Shown: one piece after another, positions 7,050 through 15,900 of the stretch
Layout of the letters: every line of letters begins with the position of its first letter
How positions within the stretch are numbered: the stretch's first letter is position 1
Assembly (NCBI RefSeq): GCF_900101625.1
Contig: NZ_FMYZ01000002.1
Span: 434,001-498,000 of the forward strand
Length of the DNA stretch: 64,000 nt
From: Cupriavidus sp. YR651
GTDB taxonomy: Bacteria; Pseudomonadota; Gammaproteobacteria; Burkholderiales; Burkholderiaceae
Direction: 5' to 3'
Made by a program: the position numbers and the translations under genes
Notes under the pieces: model-generated
What the model was told of the DNA's origin: nothing
The model's input: the letters and a program-made list of their open reading frames with translations, nothing else
The model's database searches: none

Positions 7050-9968
7050 GTGTCCGCAATCCACCCCGCTGAAGACGGGGATGTTCCCGACGACGACCGC
7101 TGGCAGGACGCGCTAGGCGCGCTGGCGGCGCTTGCCGGCGGCGAGGCCGCGGGCGCCGTCGATGGCCGGCGTCTGCTCTGGGCGCTGACGATCGACGCGG
7201 ACGGCGTGGTCGGGACGGTCGAGGCGATGGAGCAGACCCACGGCCCGCGCGGCTGGAGCAAGCCGCGTCCGCTGCCGTTGGCGCGTGTGGCCGACGACGA
7301 CACGCTGGCGCCGTGGGATGCCCGCGTGGCGCGCGCCATCCGCCGCGACCAGTCGCGCAATCGCCGCCACGTGATCGATCGGGCCGCCGCCGTGATGGCG
7401 CTGGTCGGCCATCCGGGCGTGGTGCTGTCTCATGCACCCACGGTTCCGATGGAGGTGGTGGAGGCCGCGCCAACGCTGGAAGCCGTGCGCGAAGGGGACC
7501 GCTACGTGTTGCGCATCGTGCCGCCGCTGCGCGAGGCGCCGGCGATGGAGGACTTCCTGCCCGCCGCTGCCCGGCAGGAAGCCGAGGCACTGCGCCAGAT
7601 TTCCGTCCTGCAGGACGGCCCGCGCCGCCTGCGGGTGATCCGCTTCACGCCGGCCCAGCAGGGCGCCGCGCGTCTGATCGCCGACGGGCTGGCCGTGCCG
7701 GCCAATGCCCAGGCCAGGCTGGACAGCACGCTGCGGGCGCTTGCCGGCCATTTCCAGATCCATGCCGATGCATCGGGCGAAGCGCGCGAACGCGCGCCCG
7801 AGGGCCGCTTGCGCGCCGAAGTGGCGCCGGTCGGTCGCGGCATCAGCCTGCGGCTGGTGGTCACGCCGCTGGGGCCGCTCGGTCCCCGCCTGGCGCCGGG
7901 CAGCGGCCGGACCCGGTTGATGGCGACGGTCGGCGGCGAGACCCTCGTCACGCATCGCGATGTCGACGCCGAGCTGGCGCACATGGCCGAGGTGTTCCAG
8001 GCCCTGCCGTTCCTCGTGGAGCAGGCACCGGCCAGCGGCGAATACACATGGACGCTCGACGATCCCGAAGACGCGCTGACGGCCGTGGAGGTGCTGCCCG
8101 GGCTCGCCGGCGTGATCGACCTCGAATGGCCGCGCGGCCGCGAGATCCGCCTGATTGCAGCCGATATCCCGCAACTGGCAGTCAGCGTGGAGACGGGCAG
8201 CGAGTGGTTCAAGCTCGTCGGCGAACTGCGCGTGGCCGAGGGGCTGGTGATGTCGCTGGAAAAGCTCGTGGCCTGGGCGCACGGGCACGCTGGCCGCTTC
8301 ATGCCGATGGGGCAGGGCGTCTACGTGGCGCTGACGCGCCAGTTGCGCGGGCGGCTGCGTGACCTGGCCGGCGTGGGAGACGGTCTGCGCGACGGCATCC
8401 GCGTGCCGCTGGTGGCCGCGCCGTGGCTGGACGACGTGCTGGCCGGCGTGGGTGTCAATCCCGATGCGCACTTCCGCACGCGCGTGGCGCGCCTGCGTGC
8501 CGCGCGCGACGTCGATGCGGCGGTTCCGGCCACGCTGGCGGCCGACCTTCGCCCGTATCAGGAAGAGGGCTACCGCTGGATGATGGCGCTGGTCGAGGCC
8601 GGCTTCGGCGCTTGCCTGGCCGATGACATGGGGCTCGGCAAGACGCTGCAGTCGCTGGCCGTGATGCTGGCGCGCGCGGCGGGCGGGGCCGCGCTGGTGG
8701 TCGCCCCGACTTCCGTCTGCGGCAACTGGGCGGCCGAGGCCCGTCGCTTTGCGCCATCGCTGCGCGTGCATGTCTATGCCGAGGGGGACCGCGAGGCCAT
8801 CGTCGGGCAGGCCGGCGCGCACGATCTGGTCATCGTGTCGTACAACCTGCTGCAGCAGGCGCGCAAGGATTTCTGCGGCCGGCACTGGCATACCGTGGTG
8901 GCCGACGAGGCGCAGTCGTTCAAGAATCCGTCGTCACGGCGTGCCCAGGCGATGTTCGCGCTGCAGGCCGATGGCCGGCTGGCGCTGTCAGGCACGCCGG
9001 TGGAAAACCGGCTGGCCGAACTCTGGGCCGTGATGCGCTTCTGCAATCCGGGGCTGCTCGGGTCGCTGGTCCGCTTCAACGAGCATTTCGCGAACCCGAT
9101 CGAGCGCAACGGCGCGCGGGACCCGCGCCTGCGGCTGCGGCGCATGATCGCGCCCTTCGTGCTGCGCCGAACCAAGGCGCAGGTGCTGGACGAACTGCCG
9201 CCGCGCACCGAGCTGGTCATCCGCGTGGAACCGGAACCCGCGGAGGCCGCGCACTACGAAGCGCTGCGCCGCCAGGCGCTGTCCGAGGCCGAACGCGCGC
9301 TGCTGCGGCCGGCCCGGGGCAAGAAGGGACGCCCGAAGCCGGTGGAGCCCGAGGCGCGCATCCATGTGCTGGCCCAACTGATGCGCATGCGACGCGCGGC
9401 CTGCGATCCGCGCCTGGTCACGCCGGAAGTCGGCCAGCCAGGCGCCAAGGTCCGCGCGTTCGCCGAGCTGGCCGCCACGCTGGCTGCCAATGGCCACAAG
9501 ACGCTGGTCTTCAGCCAGTTTGTCGATTTCCTGCGATTGCTGCGGCAGGCGCTGGACGATGCCGGCCTGACATATCAATACCTGGATGGCGCCACGCCGG
9601 CCGGCGAACGCACGCGTCGCGTGGCCGCGTTCCAGGCGGGGGAGGGCGATGTCTTCCTGATCAGCCTCAAGGCCGGCGGTTTCGGCCTGAACCTGACCGC
9701 CGCCGACTACATCGTGATTGCCGACCCGTGGTGGAATCCCGCCGCCGAGGATCAGGCGATGGGCCGTGCGCACCGGATCGGCCAGCAGCGCCCGGTCACG
9801 GTCTACCGGCTGATCGCGGCCGGGACGATCGAGGAACGGATCGTCGAGCTCCATCAGGGCAAGCGCGCGCTGGCGGATGGCGTGCTGGACGGCACGGACG
9901 GCGAGGCGACTGGCCGCGACGTGCCGCTGCCGGATATCGACGAACTCGTGGGTTTGCTGCGCCGCTGA
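7050..9968 (+). CDS. SNF2-family DEAD/DEAH-type helicase (RapA/Snf2-like ATPase)
   Basis: A 972-residue Swi2/Snf2-type DNA translocase. The first 490 residues form a family-specific N-terminal region rich in Ala, Arg and Glu. The SNF2_N domain starts near residue 495 (RPYQEEGYRWM) with Walker A DDMGLGKT (about 525-532), APTSVCGNW, and the DEAQ box VVADEAQSFKNP (about 617). The C-terminal helicase half has KTLVFSQFVDFLRLL, YLDGATPAGERTRRV, SLKAGGFGLNLTAADY, DPWWNPAAEDQAMGRAHR and IGQ. The GTG at 7050 is the most plausible start: an open frame runs upstream to 5955, but that part is antisense to ilvE. It stands alone as a transcription unit. Confidence 0.88.
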   Translation: MSAIHPAEDGDVPDDDRWQDALGALAALAGGEAAGAVDGRRLLWALTIDADGVVGTVEAMEQTHGPRGWSKPRPLPLARVADDDTLAPWDARVARAIRRDQSRNRRHVIDRAAAVMALVGHPGVVLSHAPTVPMEVVEAAPTLEAVREGDRYVLRIVPPLREAPAMEDFLPAAARQEAEALRQISVLQDGPRRLRVIRFTPAQQGAARLIADGLAVPANAQARLDSTLRALAGHFQIHADASGEARERAPEGRLRAEVAPVGRGISLRLVVTPLGPLGPRLAPGSGRTRLMATVGGETLVTHRDVDAELAHMAEVFQALPFLVEQAPASGEYTWTLDDPEDALTAVEVLPGLAGVIDLEWPRGREIRLIAADIPQLAVSVETGSEWFKLVGELRVAEGLVMSLEKLVAWAHGHAGRFMPMGQGVYVALTRQLRGRLRDLAGVGDGLRDGIRVPLVAAPWLDDVLAGVGVNPDAHFRTRVARLRAARDVDAAVPATLAADLRPYQEEGYRWMMALVEAGFGACLADDMGLGKTLQSLAVMLARAAGGAALVVAPTSVCGNWAAEARRFAPSLRVHVYAEGDREAIVGQAGAHDLVIVSYNLLQQARKDFCGRHWHTVVADEAQSFKNPSSRRAQAMFALQADGRLALSGTPVENRLAELWAVMRFCNPGLLGSLVRFNEHFANPIERNGARDPRLRLRRMIAPFVLRRTKAQVLDELPPRTELVIRVEPEPAEAAHYEALRRQALSEAERALLRPARGKKGRPKPVEPEARIHVLAQLMRMRRAACDPRLVTPEVGQPGAKVRAFAELAATLAANGHKTLVFSQFVDFLRLLRQALDDAGLTYQYLDGATPAGERTRRVAAFQAGEGDVFLISLKAGGFGLNLTAADYIVIADPWWNPAAEDQAMGRAHRIGQQRPVTVYRLIAAGTIEERIVELHQGKRALADGVLDGTDGEATGRDVPLPDIDELVGLLRR

Positions 9969-9985
9969 CTGGTATTGCACCAAAC

Positions 9986-10133
9986 GGTATACCAAAACCG
10001 TCCCGCAGATGGTGCGCACTGCTGCAACCGGGCCGCCTGAAAGCAGAATTTCCCCTTGTTTTGCCTTGTTGCAGTGCATTCAAGCTGGCACAAATGCTGC
10101 CTTGTACTTCGCAGAATTGTGAATATAGTATAC
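9986..10133. promoter_or_regulatory. GTATACC motifs upstream of the amidase operon
   Basis: The 238-bp gap before the amidase gene holds a perfect 8-bp palindrome GGTATACC (9986-9993). A second GTATACC follows at 10128-10134, and both continue into an A-rich AAAC/GAAC sequence. The second overlaps the candidate -10 element. They could be operator half-sites. No regulator is encoded next to them. Confidence 0.35.
10102..10129 (+). promoter_or_regulatory. Candidate sigma70 promoter of the amidase/MFS operon
   Basis: A TTGTAC hexamer (10102-10107) and a TATAGT hexamer (10124-10129) are separated by 16 bp in the least GC-rich part of the gap. The leader would be about 70 nt. A GGAG sequence stands just before the GTG start at 10207. 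Confidence 0.45.
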
Positions 10134-10206
10134 CGAACGCTGCTTCCCGATAGCCCCCACAGGCCGGCCCGAGCCAACTGCCGGCCCACGACAACACGGA
10201 GCGACT

Positions 10207-11769
10207 GTGACCCTGCCCGACCTCATGCCGGCCGACACTCCTCGGCCGGAGGCGACCTTTTTGCCGCTCTGGCAAGCCGCCGGGCAACTCGCCCGCGGCG
10301 AAACCACCGCCGTGGCGCTGGTCGATGCCTGCCAGACCGCCTGGGCCGCGCGTAACGGTGAGATCAATGCGATGGTGCTGGCCGACTTCGAGGCCGCGCG
10401 CGAGGCAGCGCGGCAGAGCGACCAGCGCCGCCTCGCCGGATGCGCGCGTGGCCCGCTCGATGGCATCCCGTTCTCGGTCAAGGAGTCGTTCGATGTGGCC
10501 GGCTGGCCCACCACGTGCGGCAGCCCCGCGCGGCGTGACCATCGGGCGGCGGCCGATGCCGTGGTCGTGGCGCGGCTGCGCGCGCAAGGCGCCGTGCTGC
10601 TCGGCAAGACCAACGTGCCACTGGGCCTGCGCGACTGGCAGAGCTACAACGCGATCTACGGCACCACGCGCAATCCGCGCGACCTGGCCCGTACCCCGGG
10701 CGGATCGTCGGGCGGGAGCGCGGCGGCGGTCTGCGCCGGCATGAGTTTCTTCGACATCGGCTCGGACATCGGCTCGTCGCTGCGCAATCCCGCGCACTAC
10801 TGCGGCGTGTTCTCGCACAAGAGCAGCCACGGGCTGGTGCCGCTGCGCGGGCATGGCAATGCCGAGGCCGGGTTCGCCGCGCAGGACATCAACGTGGCGG
10901 GGCCGGTGGCGCGCAGCGCGCATGACCTGGAGCTGGTGCTGCGCGCCATTGCGGGGCCGGATGGCGACGAGGCGTCGGCATGGCGGCTCGATCTGCCGCC
11001 GTGCGGTCCCGCGCGCCTGTCCGACTTCCGCGTGGCGGTGCTGCCGACCCACCCGCTGGCGGAGGCCGACGCGGCCGTGAGCGGCGAGATCGAACGGCTG
11101 GGGCACTGGCTCGCGGCGCAGGGTGCGCAGGTTAGCTGGAACGTGCGCCCCGACTTCGACCCCGCGGCGCTGTGGCGCGTCTACGTGCTGCTGCTGCGCG
11201 CGACGACATCGCTCTACATGGATGACGCCGCGTTCGCCGACGCCCTGTCGCGGGCACAAGCGGGTAGCGGCAGCGACGACTACGCGTCGCTCCAGTTCGA
11301 AGGTGCCGTGCTCACGCACCGCGACTGGCTGCGCCTGCAAACGGCCCGCGAACAGTTCGCGCGAGCGTGGCAGCGTTTCTTTGCCGATTACGACGTGCTG
11401 CTGTGCCCGGCCGCCACGACGACGGCGTTCCCGATCGACGAAACCGGCGAGCCCTGGCAGCGCACGTTGCAGGTCAACCGACGCCCGTGGCCGCTGACGT
11501 CGCAGCTGTTCTGGGCCGGCCATTCCGGCCTGTGCGGACTGCCATCGACGGTGGCCCCGATCGGCCCCGCGTGCGGCGGCCTGCCGGTAGGCGTGCAGAT
11601 CGTCGCGCGCCGCCACGGCGACCTGACCTCGCTCGGCTTCGCGCAACGGCTGGAAGACGCCGGCTACGCGTTTCAGCCGCCGGGCGAACCGCTGCGTCAC
11701 CGACCGGGCCGCCCGTCACGGGGCGCACCTGGCACGCCGTTCACGACCAATCACCATCAAGACGTCTGA
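10207..11769 (+). CDS. Amidase-signature family amidase
   Basis: A 520-residue cytoplasmic amidase of the AS family, hydrolysing an unknown amide to a carboxylic acid and ammonia. The full catalytic triad is visible: K92 in FSVKES, the cis-Ser S167 in TPGGSSGGS, and the nucleophile S191 in GSDIGSSLRNPA. The 24-residue spacing between the two serines equals that in known AS enzymes. The second Gly of the usual GGS nucleophile motif is replaced by Ser190. The GTG start at 10207 has a GGAG ribosome-binding site. The MFS transporter begins 15 bp downstream after an AGGAGG, so the pair looks like an uptake-and-hydrolysis operon. It could resemble plant-amide or indoleacetamide hydrolases, but no substrate can be read from the sequence. 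Confidence 0.9.
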   Translation: MTLPDLMPADTPRPEATFLPLWQAAGQLARGETTAVALVDACQTAWAARNGEINAMVLADFEAAREAARQSDQRRLAGCARGPLDGIPFSVKESFDVAGWPTTCGSPARRDHRAAADAVVVARLRAQGAVLLGKTNVPLGLRDWQSYNAIYGTTRNPRDLARTPGGSSGGSAAAVCAGMSFFDIGSDIGSSLRNPAHYCGVFSHKSSHGLVPLRGHGNAEAGFAAQDINVAGPVARSAHDLELVLRAIAGPDGDEASAWRLDLPPCGPARLSDFRVAVLPTHPLAEADAAVSGEIERLGHWLAAQGAQVSWNVRPDFDPAALWRVYVLLLRATTSLYMDDAAFADALSRAQAGSGSDDYASLQFEGAVLTHRDWLRLQTAREQFARAWQRFFADYDVLLCPAATTTAFPIDETGEPWQRTLQVNRRPWPLTSQLFWAGHSGLCGLPSTVAPIGPACGGLPVGVQIVARRHGDLTSLGFAQRLEDAGYAFQPPGEPLRHRPGRPSRGAPGTPFTTNHHQDV

Positions 11770-11784
11770 CAGGAGGAGGGGATC

Positions 11785-13104
11785 ATGCTGAGCTGGTTCA
11801 GGGAGCTGTCGCGCGCCGAGCGCAAAGGGTTCTATGGAGCGTTCCTCGGCCATGCGGTCGACGTGTTCGACTTCATGATCTATTCGTTCCTCATTTCCAC
11901 GTTGCTGGCGCAATGGGGCATGAGCAAGTCGATGGCCGGCGCCATCGTCACGTGGACGCTGGTGTCGTCGCTGGTGGGCGCGATCGGCGCCGGGCTGCTG
12001 GCCGACCGCTTCGGCCGCGTGCGTGTGCTGCGCTGGACGATCCTGGTATTCGCCGTGTCGTGCTTCCTGTGCGGCATGGCCAATTCGCCGGAACAGCTGA
12101 TGGCGTTCCGGATGCTGCAGGGGCTCGGGTTTGGCGGCGAGTCGTCGCTGTGCATGGTGCTGGTGACGGAGCTGATCCGCAATCCGGCGCATCGCGGCAA
12201 GTACTCGGGCTTTACCGCCAGCAGCTATTCGTTCGGCTGGGGCGGCGCGGCCATTGCGTACGCGATCACGTTCAACCTGTTCGAGCCCGAGGTGGCATGG
12301 CGCGTCTGCTTCTTCCTGGGTATCCTGCCGGCGCTGGTGGTGGTCTACCTGCGCCGCAACCTGCAGGAGCCGGAGGTGTTCCTGAAGAGCCGGGCCGAGC
12401 GTGGCAAGGTCTCGCCCGTCGCCGATCTCGCACGCGTGTTCCGCCGCCCGCTGCTGCGCAAGACCGTGCTGTGCAGTCTGCTGTCGGGCGGGATGCTGGG
12501 CGCCTACTACGCGATTGCCACCTGGCTGCCGACCTTTCTCAAGACCGAACGCGGCCTGTCGGTGTTTGGCACGAGTTCCTACCTGGCCGTGACGATCCTC
12601 GGTTCGCTGGTCGGCTACGTGGCCGGTGCCTACGCGACGGACCGCTGGGGGCGCCGCCTGACGTACATCGTGTTCGCGGCGGGCGCCTTTGTCATGGCGA
12701 TGGTCTACATGGTGATCCCGGTGTCCAACACGTCGATGCTGTTCCTGGGCTTCCCGCTGGGCGTGCTGATGCAGGGCGTGTTCGCGGGCATCGGCGCCAC
12801 GATCTCGGAGTCCTACCCGAGCAGTGTCCGCGCCACGGGCTACGGCGTGTCGTACAACCTGGGCCGGGTGATCGGGTCGTTCTTCCCGCTGGCGGTGGGC
12901 TGGCTCAACAGCGGCCGGACGTCGCTGGCGCTGGCCATCGCGATGGTGGCCGGGGTCGGCTACGCCGTGGTGATGGTGTCGGCCGCGTTGCTGCCGGAGA
13001 CCTCGGGCATCGACCTGGGCGAGGCTGGCGGCGGCGACGAACACAAGGTGCCGGAAGCGACGGCCGAGCCGGCCACCCTGACGCCGACGGGGCGTCCGGC
13101 CTGA
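11785..13104 (+). CDS. MFS transporter, organic acid / metabolite:H+ symporter type
   Basis: A 439-residue inner-membrane major facilitator with about twelve hydrophobic segments. The signature after TM2 is LLADRFGRVRVLRW (about residues 70-83), and the matching second-half loop is YATDRWGRRLTY. The N-terminal GAFLGHAVDVFDFMIYSFL segment with its Asp residues is typical of the aromatic/carboxylic acid symporter branch. The C-terminal 40 residues are hydrophilic and acidic. A perfect AGGAGG precedes the ATG. The gene follows the amidase by 15 bp, so it probably imports the amide substrate or a related compound. Confidence 0.88.
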   Translation: MLSWFRELSRAERKGFYGAFLGHAVDVFDFMIYSFLISTLLAQWGMSKSMAGAIVTWTLVSSLVGAIGAGLLADRFGRVRVLRWTILVFAVSCFLCGMANSPEQLMAFRMLQGLGFGGESSLCMVLVTELIRNPAHRGKYSGFTASSYSFGWGGAAIAYAITFNLFEPEVAWRVCFFLGILPALVVVYLRRNLQEPEVFLKSRAERGKVSPVADLARVFRRPLLRKTVLCSLLSGGMLGAYYAIATWLPTFLKTERGLSVFGTSSYLAVTILGSLVGYVAGAYATDRWGRRLTYIVFAAGAFVMAMVYMVIPVSNTSMLFLGFPLGVLMQGVFAGIGATISESYPSSVRATGYGVSYNLGRVIGSFFPLAVGWLNSGRTSLALAIAMVAGVGYAVVMVSAALLPETSGIDLGEAGGGDEHKVPEATAEPATLTPTGRPA

Positions 13105-13118
13105 GGAGGGTTCCGCGC

Positions 13119-13139
13119 GGACGCCGTGCGTGGGCGTCC
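13119..13139 (+). terminator. GC-rich hairpin after the MFS gene
   Basis: GGACGCC (13119-13125) pairs with GGCGTCC (13133-13139) around a 7-nt loop, just after the MFS stop codon. There is no T-tract, so it may be a weak or Rho-assisted terminator. The rest of 13105-13443 holds the azlC promoter and near-repeats of CGATAC at 13350-13375, but no gene. Confidence 0.4.
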
Positions 13140-13254
13140 GGGCTTTCCATCGAGTCAATCGCCCACGGGCGGCGTTGATGTGTCGATCCGTGGGCCGATC
13201 TAAGTGCCGACCTGTAGGCCGATTTACCGCGAAACAACACTTTTAAGTCGCCGC

Positions 13255-13282
13255 TTACCAGCGACCCTCCCAAGCCTATAAT
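13255..13282 (+). promoter_or_regulatory. Sigma70-type promoter for azlCD
   Basis: A consensus TATAAT (13277-13282) stands 16 bp after TTACCA (13255-13260), which matches the -35 consensus at four of six positions. Transcription would start near 13290, leaving a leader of roughly 150 nt before the azlC ATG. Confidence 0.6.
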
Positions 13283-13443
13283 GGCTGCTTTGCCTTCGGC
13301 CACGCGCCCGCGCGGCCGAAGGTGCCCCCCGACGGCCTGGCCCTTTTGCACGATACGCACGATACGTTCGATACACACGCGTACCGTACAAACGTGGCGC
13401 CGCCGTAGCCTTGCCCCTCATTCAGCGTTTTTTGTTCTTCGAC

Positions 13444-14244
13444 ATGACTCCCCGACAGTCGTCCCCGGTGTGGTTGCGCCTCTGGCATCGCTTTGCCGAG
13501 GTGGAGCGCAACAGCTTCCTCGCCGGCGCGCGCTTTTTCGCGCCTTCCCTGCCCGCCGTGTTTTCGTGGGGGCTGGTCACCGGGGTGGCCATGAGCAAAT
13601 CGGCGCTGACCGTGCCGGAGGCCATCGGCATGTCGCTGCTGGTCTACGCGGGCTCCGCGCAACTGGCGGTGCTGCCGCTGTTCGCCGCCGGGCTGCCGAT
13701 CTGGACGGTGTGGCTCACCGCCGCCGTGGTCAACCTGCGCTTCGTGATCTTCAGCGCGGCGCTGCAGCCGCACTTCAGCTACCTGCCGCTATGGCGGCGC
13801 ACCGCGCTGGGGTTCTTCAACGGCGACCTGCACTTCGTCTACTTCATGCAGCGCTACACCGAGCCCGGCTACGCGCCCGGCAAGGAAGGCTATTTCTGGG
13901 GCATGGCGCTGATCAACGCCATGACATGGCAGGTGTCGTCGATTATCGGCATCGTGCTGGCCAGCCTCTTCCCCGATAGCTGGGGCCTGGGCCTGGCGGG
14001 GACGATGGCGCTGATCCCGGTGATGATCGCCACCATCAATTCGCGCTCGACGCTGATGGCGGTGGTGGTGTCCGCCGTGCTGGCGCTGTTGTGCTTCGAC
14101 CTGCCGTACCGGCTCAGCCTGGTGGTGGCCGTGGTGGGGGCCATCGCTGCCGGCATGGCCAGCGACGAGCTGGCCGCGCGCGCCACGCTGCGCGCGATCC
14201 GCGCCCGCAAGGCCACGCATCCGCAGACGGGAGACCGGGCATGA
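13444..14244 (+). CDS. azlC: AzlC family branched-chain amino acid exporter subunit
   Basis: AzlC is the large membrane subunit of the AzlCD two-component branched-chain amino acid exporter. From the ATG at 13444 the product is 266 residues with the AzlC pattern: FSWGLVTGVAMSKSAL, LVYAGSAQLAVLPLF, the WLTAAVVNLRFVIFSAAL segment, then further hydrophobic helices and a basic C-terminal tail. An in-frame TTG at 13411 would add eleven residues and is less likely. The stop codon overlaps the azlD start as ATGA, which points to translational coupling. The pair is preceded by a good promoter and is not linked to a visible local regulator. Confidence 0.9.
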   Translation: MTPRQSSPVWLRLWHRFAEVERNSFLAGARFFAPSLPAVFSWGLVTGVAMSKSALTVPEAIGMSLLVYAGSAQLAVLPLFAAGLPIWTVWLTAAVVNLRFVIFSAALQPHFSYLPLWRRTALGFFNGDLHFVYFMQRYTEPGYAPGKEGYFWGMALINAMTWQVSSIIGIVLASLFPDSWGLGLAGTMALIPVMIATINSRSTLMAVVVSAVLALLCFDLPYRLSLVVAVVGAIAAGMASDELAARATLRAIRARKATHPQTGDRA

Positions 14245-14564
14245 GCCACCTCGAAACCTGGATCGCCATCGTCGGCATGGCGGTGGTGACCATCTTCAGC
14301 CGCGCGCTGTTCCTGATGGCGGGTGAGCGCGTCACGGTGCCGGACCGCATCCAGCGCGCGCTGCGCTACGCGCCGGCCGCCGCGCTGGCGGCGATCATCC
14401 TGCCGGACTTCCTGACCTGGCAGGGGCATTTCACGCTCTCCCCGGTCAACGACAAGCTGATCGCGGGCATCGCGGCCACGGTGTTCTACCTGCTCACGCG
14501 CCGCATGGTCGGCATGATCGTGGCGGGGATGGCGGTCTACACCGCGCTGCGTTTCCTGGGCTGA
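14241..14564 (+). CDS. azlD: AzlD family small subunit of the branched-chain amino acid exporter
   Basis: AzlD is the small partner of AzlC, with about four membrane segments. The 107-residue product starts MSHLETWIAIVGMAVVTIF and carries the family stretch RIQRALRYAPAAALAAIILPD near residues 45-65. The gene begins inside the azlC stop codon (ATGA overlap at 14241-14244), so the two are made in fixed proportion. Size and hydrophobicity match the family. The short gap that follows has a small direct repeat (AGCAAGTC twice near 14610-14625) and no clear terminator. Confidence 0.9.
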   Translation: MSHLETWIAIVGMAVVTIFSRALFLMAGERVTVPDRIQRALRYAPAAALAAIILPDFLTWQGHFTLSPVNDKLIAGIAATVFYLLTRRMVGMIVAGMAVYTALRFLG

Positions 14565-14623
14565 GTCCAGCCCGGAGAGCGCGTCGGCACGTCGATACGT
14601 CAGCGAATCAGCAAGTCAGCAAG

Positions 14624-15766
14624 TCAGAAGCGGGCCGATTCCGTCAGCACGGTGCCCAGCCGCGTCAGCAGGTGGGCGAGCTGGGCCTGCGTGCCGGTGT
14701 TGGTCTTGGTGAAGACGGACTTGAGCTGGGTGCGGCTGGTTTCGCGTTTGATGCCAAGCTGCGCGCAGGCATCGGGCAGGCCCATGCCCGTGGTCAGCAG
14801 CATCGCCAGCCGTGTCTCCGCCGGTGTGAGCCCGTAGAGGTCGCGTAGCACCGCGGTGGTCGCGCGCGGCGTGCCGACGCCTTCGTGGATCGCCACCAGC
14901 ACCGCCTGCCCGTGCCAGTCGGCGTCGAGACGGAGGGCGGGGGTCAGCGCCATGGCCACGATCTGGACGCTGCGCCCATCCGTGCCGATCGCCTGGATCG
15001 CCTGCACCGATTGCGAGGTGGCTGCATCGCAAACGCTGCGGATGACCTCGGCGAACGGGCGCGACAGCCGCCAGCCGTTGCCATTCGGCGGCGGCGTGTC
15101 CGCCGCGCCGGCGCCGGCCACCGGCACCAGTCGGCGCACCCACGGTTCGCCCGCGGGATTGGTCAGCATGGCCTTGCCCGACTGGGAAAACACCACCACG
15201 CCAAACGGCAGCCGGTTCAGCAGATCCGCCGAGACATGGCCATGTGCTGCCACGGCATGCGTCCGCTCGCGCAGGGCGATGGCTTCGCGCAGGTGCGGGA
15301 TGGCCCAGTCCAGCGCGCGCGCGTCCGCCTCGGAGTAGCCTTCGCGCCCGGCAGGCCGTTGCAGCGACAGGTAGACCTCGTAGGTCGGGCGGCGGTCGAT
15401 CAGGCAGGCCATGATCGACGACAACTCGAAATCGTGGAAGAACTCGCCGTAGGCCGGCCGGCGCGTGACGGCCTCGCCCGCGTCGCGCCGGTCGATATAC
15501 CAGTCGCCCACGGCCAGGCGTTCGGCAAACGGCAGGCCAGGGTCCGGGCGATGGGGGCGCGCGTCATGTGCCGCGGCCTCATTCGTGGCGGGATGGGCGG
15601 CCTGGCTGACCAGCACCCTGTCTTGCTCGGTGTCGAGGACCAGCAACGCGGCGTGCGCGCTGCCGCTGACGTCGCGGAGCGCGGCCAGGCTGCGTTGCCA
15701 TGCATCGGGTTCGAAAATGCCTTGATAGAGACCGCGAATGGTCTCGTGCATCTCACTGTCGTTCAT
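14624..15766 (-). CDS. LuxR-type HTH regulator, first of a tandem paralogous pair
   Basis: A 380-residue transcription regulator. The C-terminal LuxR/GerE helix-turn-helix covers about residues 310-375 (LYGLTPAETRLAMLLTTG, ETSRTQLKSVFTKTNT, QLAHLL). The N-terminal 250 residues form a sensory region I cannot place in a named domain. It starts with MHETIRGLYQGIFEPDAWQ and has a Tyr/Trp-rich block around GDWYIDRRDAGE. The protein is clearly related, block by block, to the next gene upstream, so the pair arose by duplication. The ATG at 15766 was chosen because an upstream in-frame start at 15808 adds only a basic, non-conserved peptide. Ligand and targets are unknown. Confidence 0.85.
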   Translation of the reverse strand: MNDSEMHETIRGLYQGIFEPDAWQRSLAALRDVSGSAHAALLVLDTEQDRVLVSQAAHPATNEAAAHDARPHRPDPGLPFAERLAVGDWYIDRRDAGEAVTRRPAYGEFFHDFELSSIMACLIDRRPTYEVYLSLQRPAGREGYSEADARALDWAIPHLREAIALRERTHAVAAHGHVSADLLNRLPFGVVVFSQSGKAMLTNPAGEPWVRRLVPVAGAGAADTPPPNGNGWRLSRPFAEVIRSVCDAATSQSVQAIQAIGTDGRSVQIVAMALTPALRLDADWHGQAVLVAIHEGVGTPRATTAVLRDLYGLTPAETRLAMLLTTGMGLPDACAQLGIKRETSRTQLKSVFTKTNTGTQAQLAHLLTRLGTVLTESARF

Positions 15767-15900
15767 GACCTGGTCTTCCTTCTTGCGTGTTCTCTCGTGC
15801 GCGCGCACGGCGGATAGCCGTGGCGAGCCGGGTCGCTTGCCTGCAAGTCGTGTGGTGAACCGCAGGCTCTTTATGGAACGCCTCGGGGAGGCTGTTGTTG

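Noticed and set aside
14885..15817. A 310-codon plus-strand frame opposite the first LuxR-type gene
   Set aside because: Antisense shadow without motifs; the minus strand encodes a clear LuxR HTH. A similar frame at 15895-17073 over the paralogue is rejected likewise.
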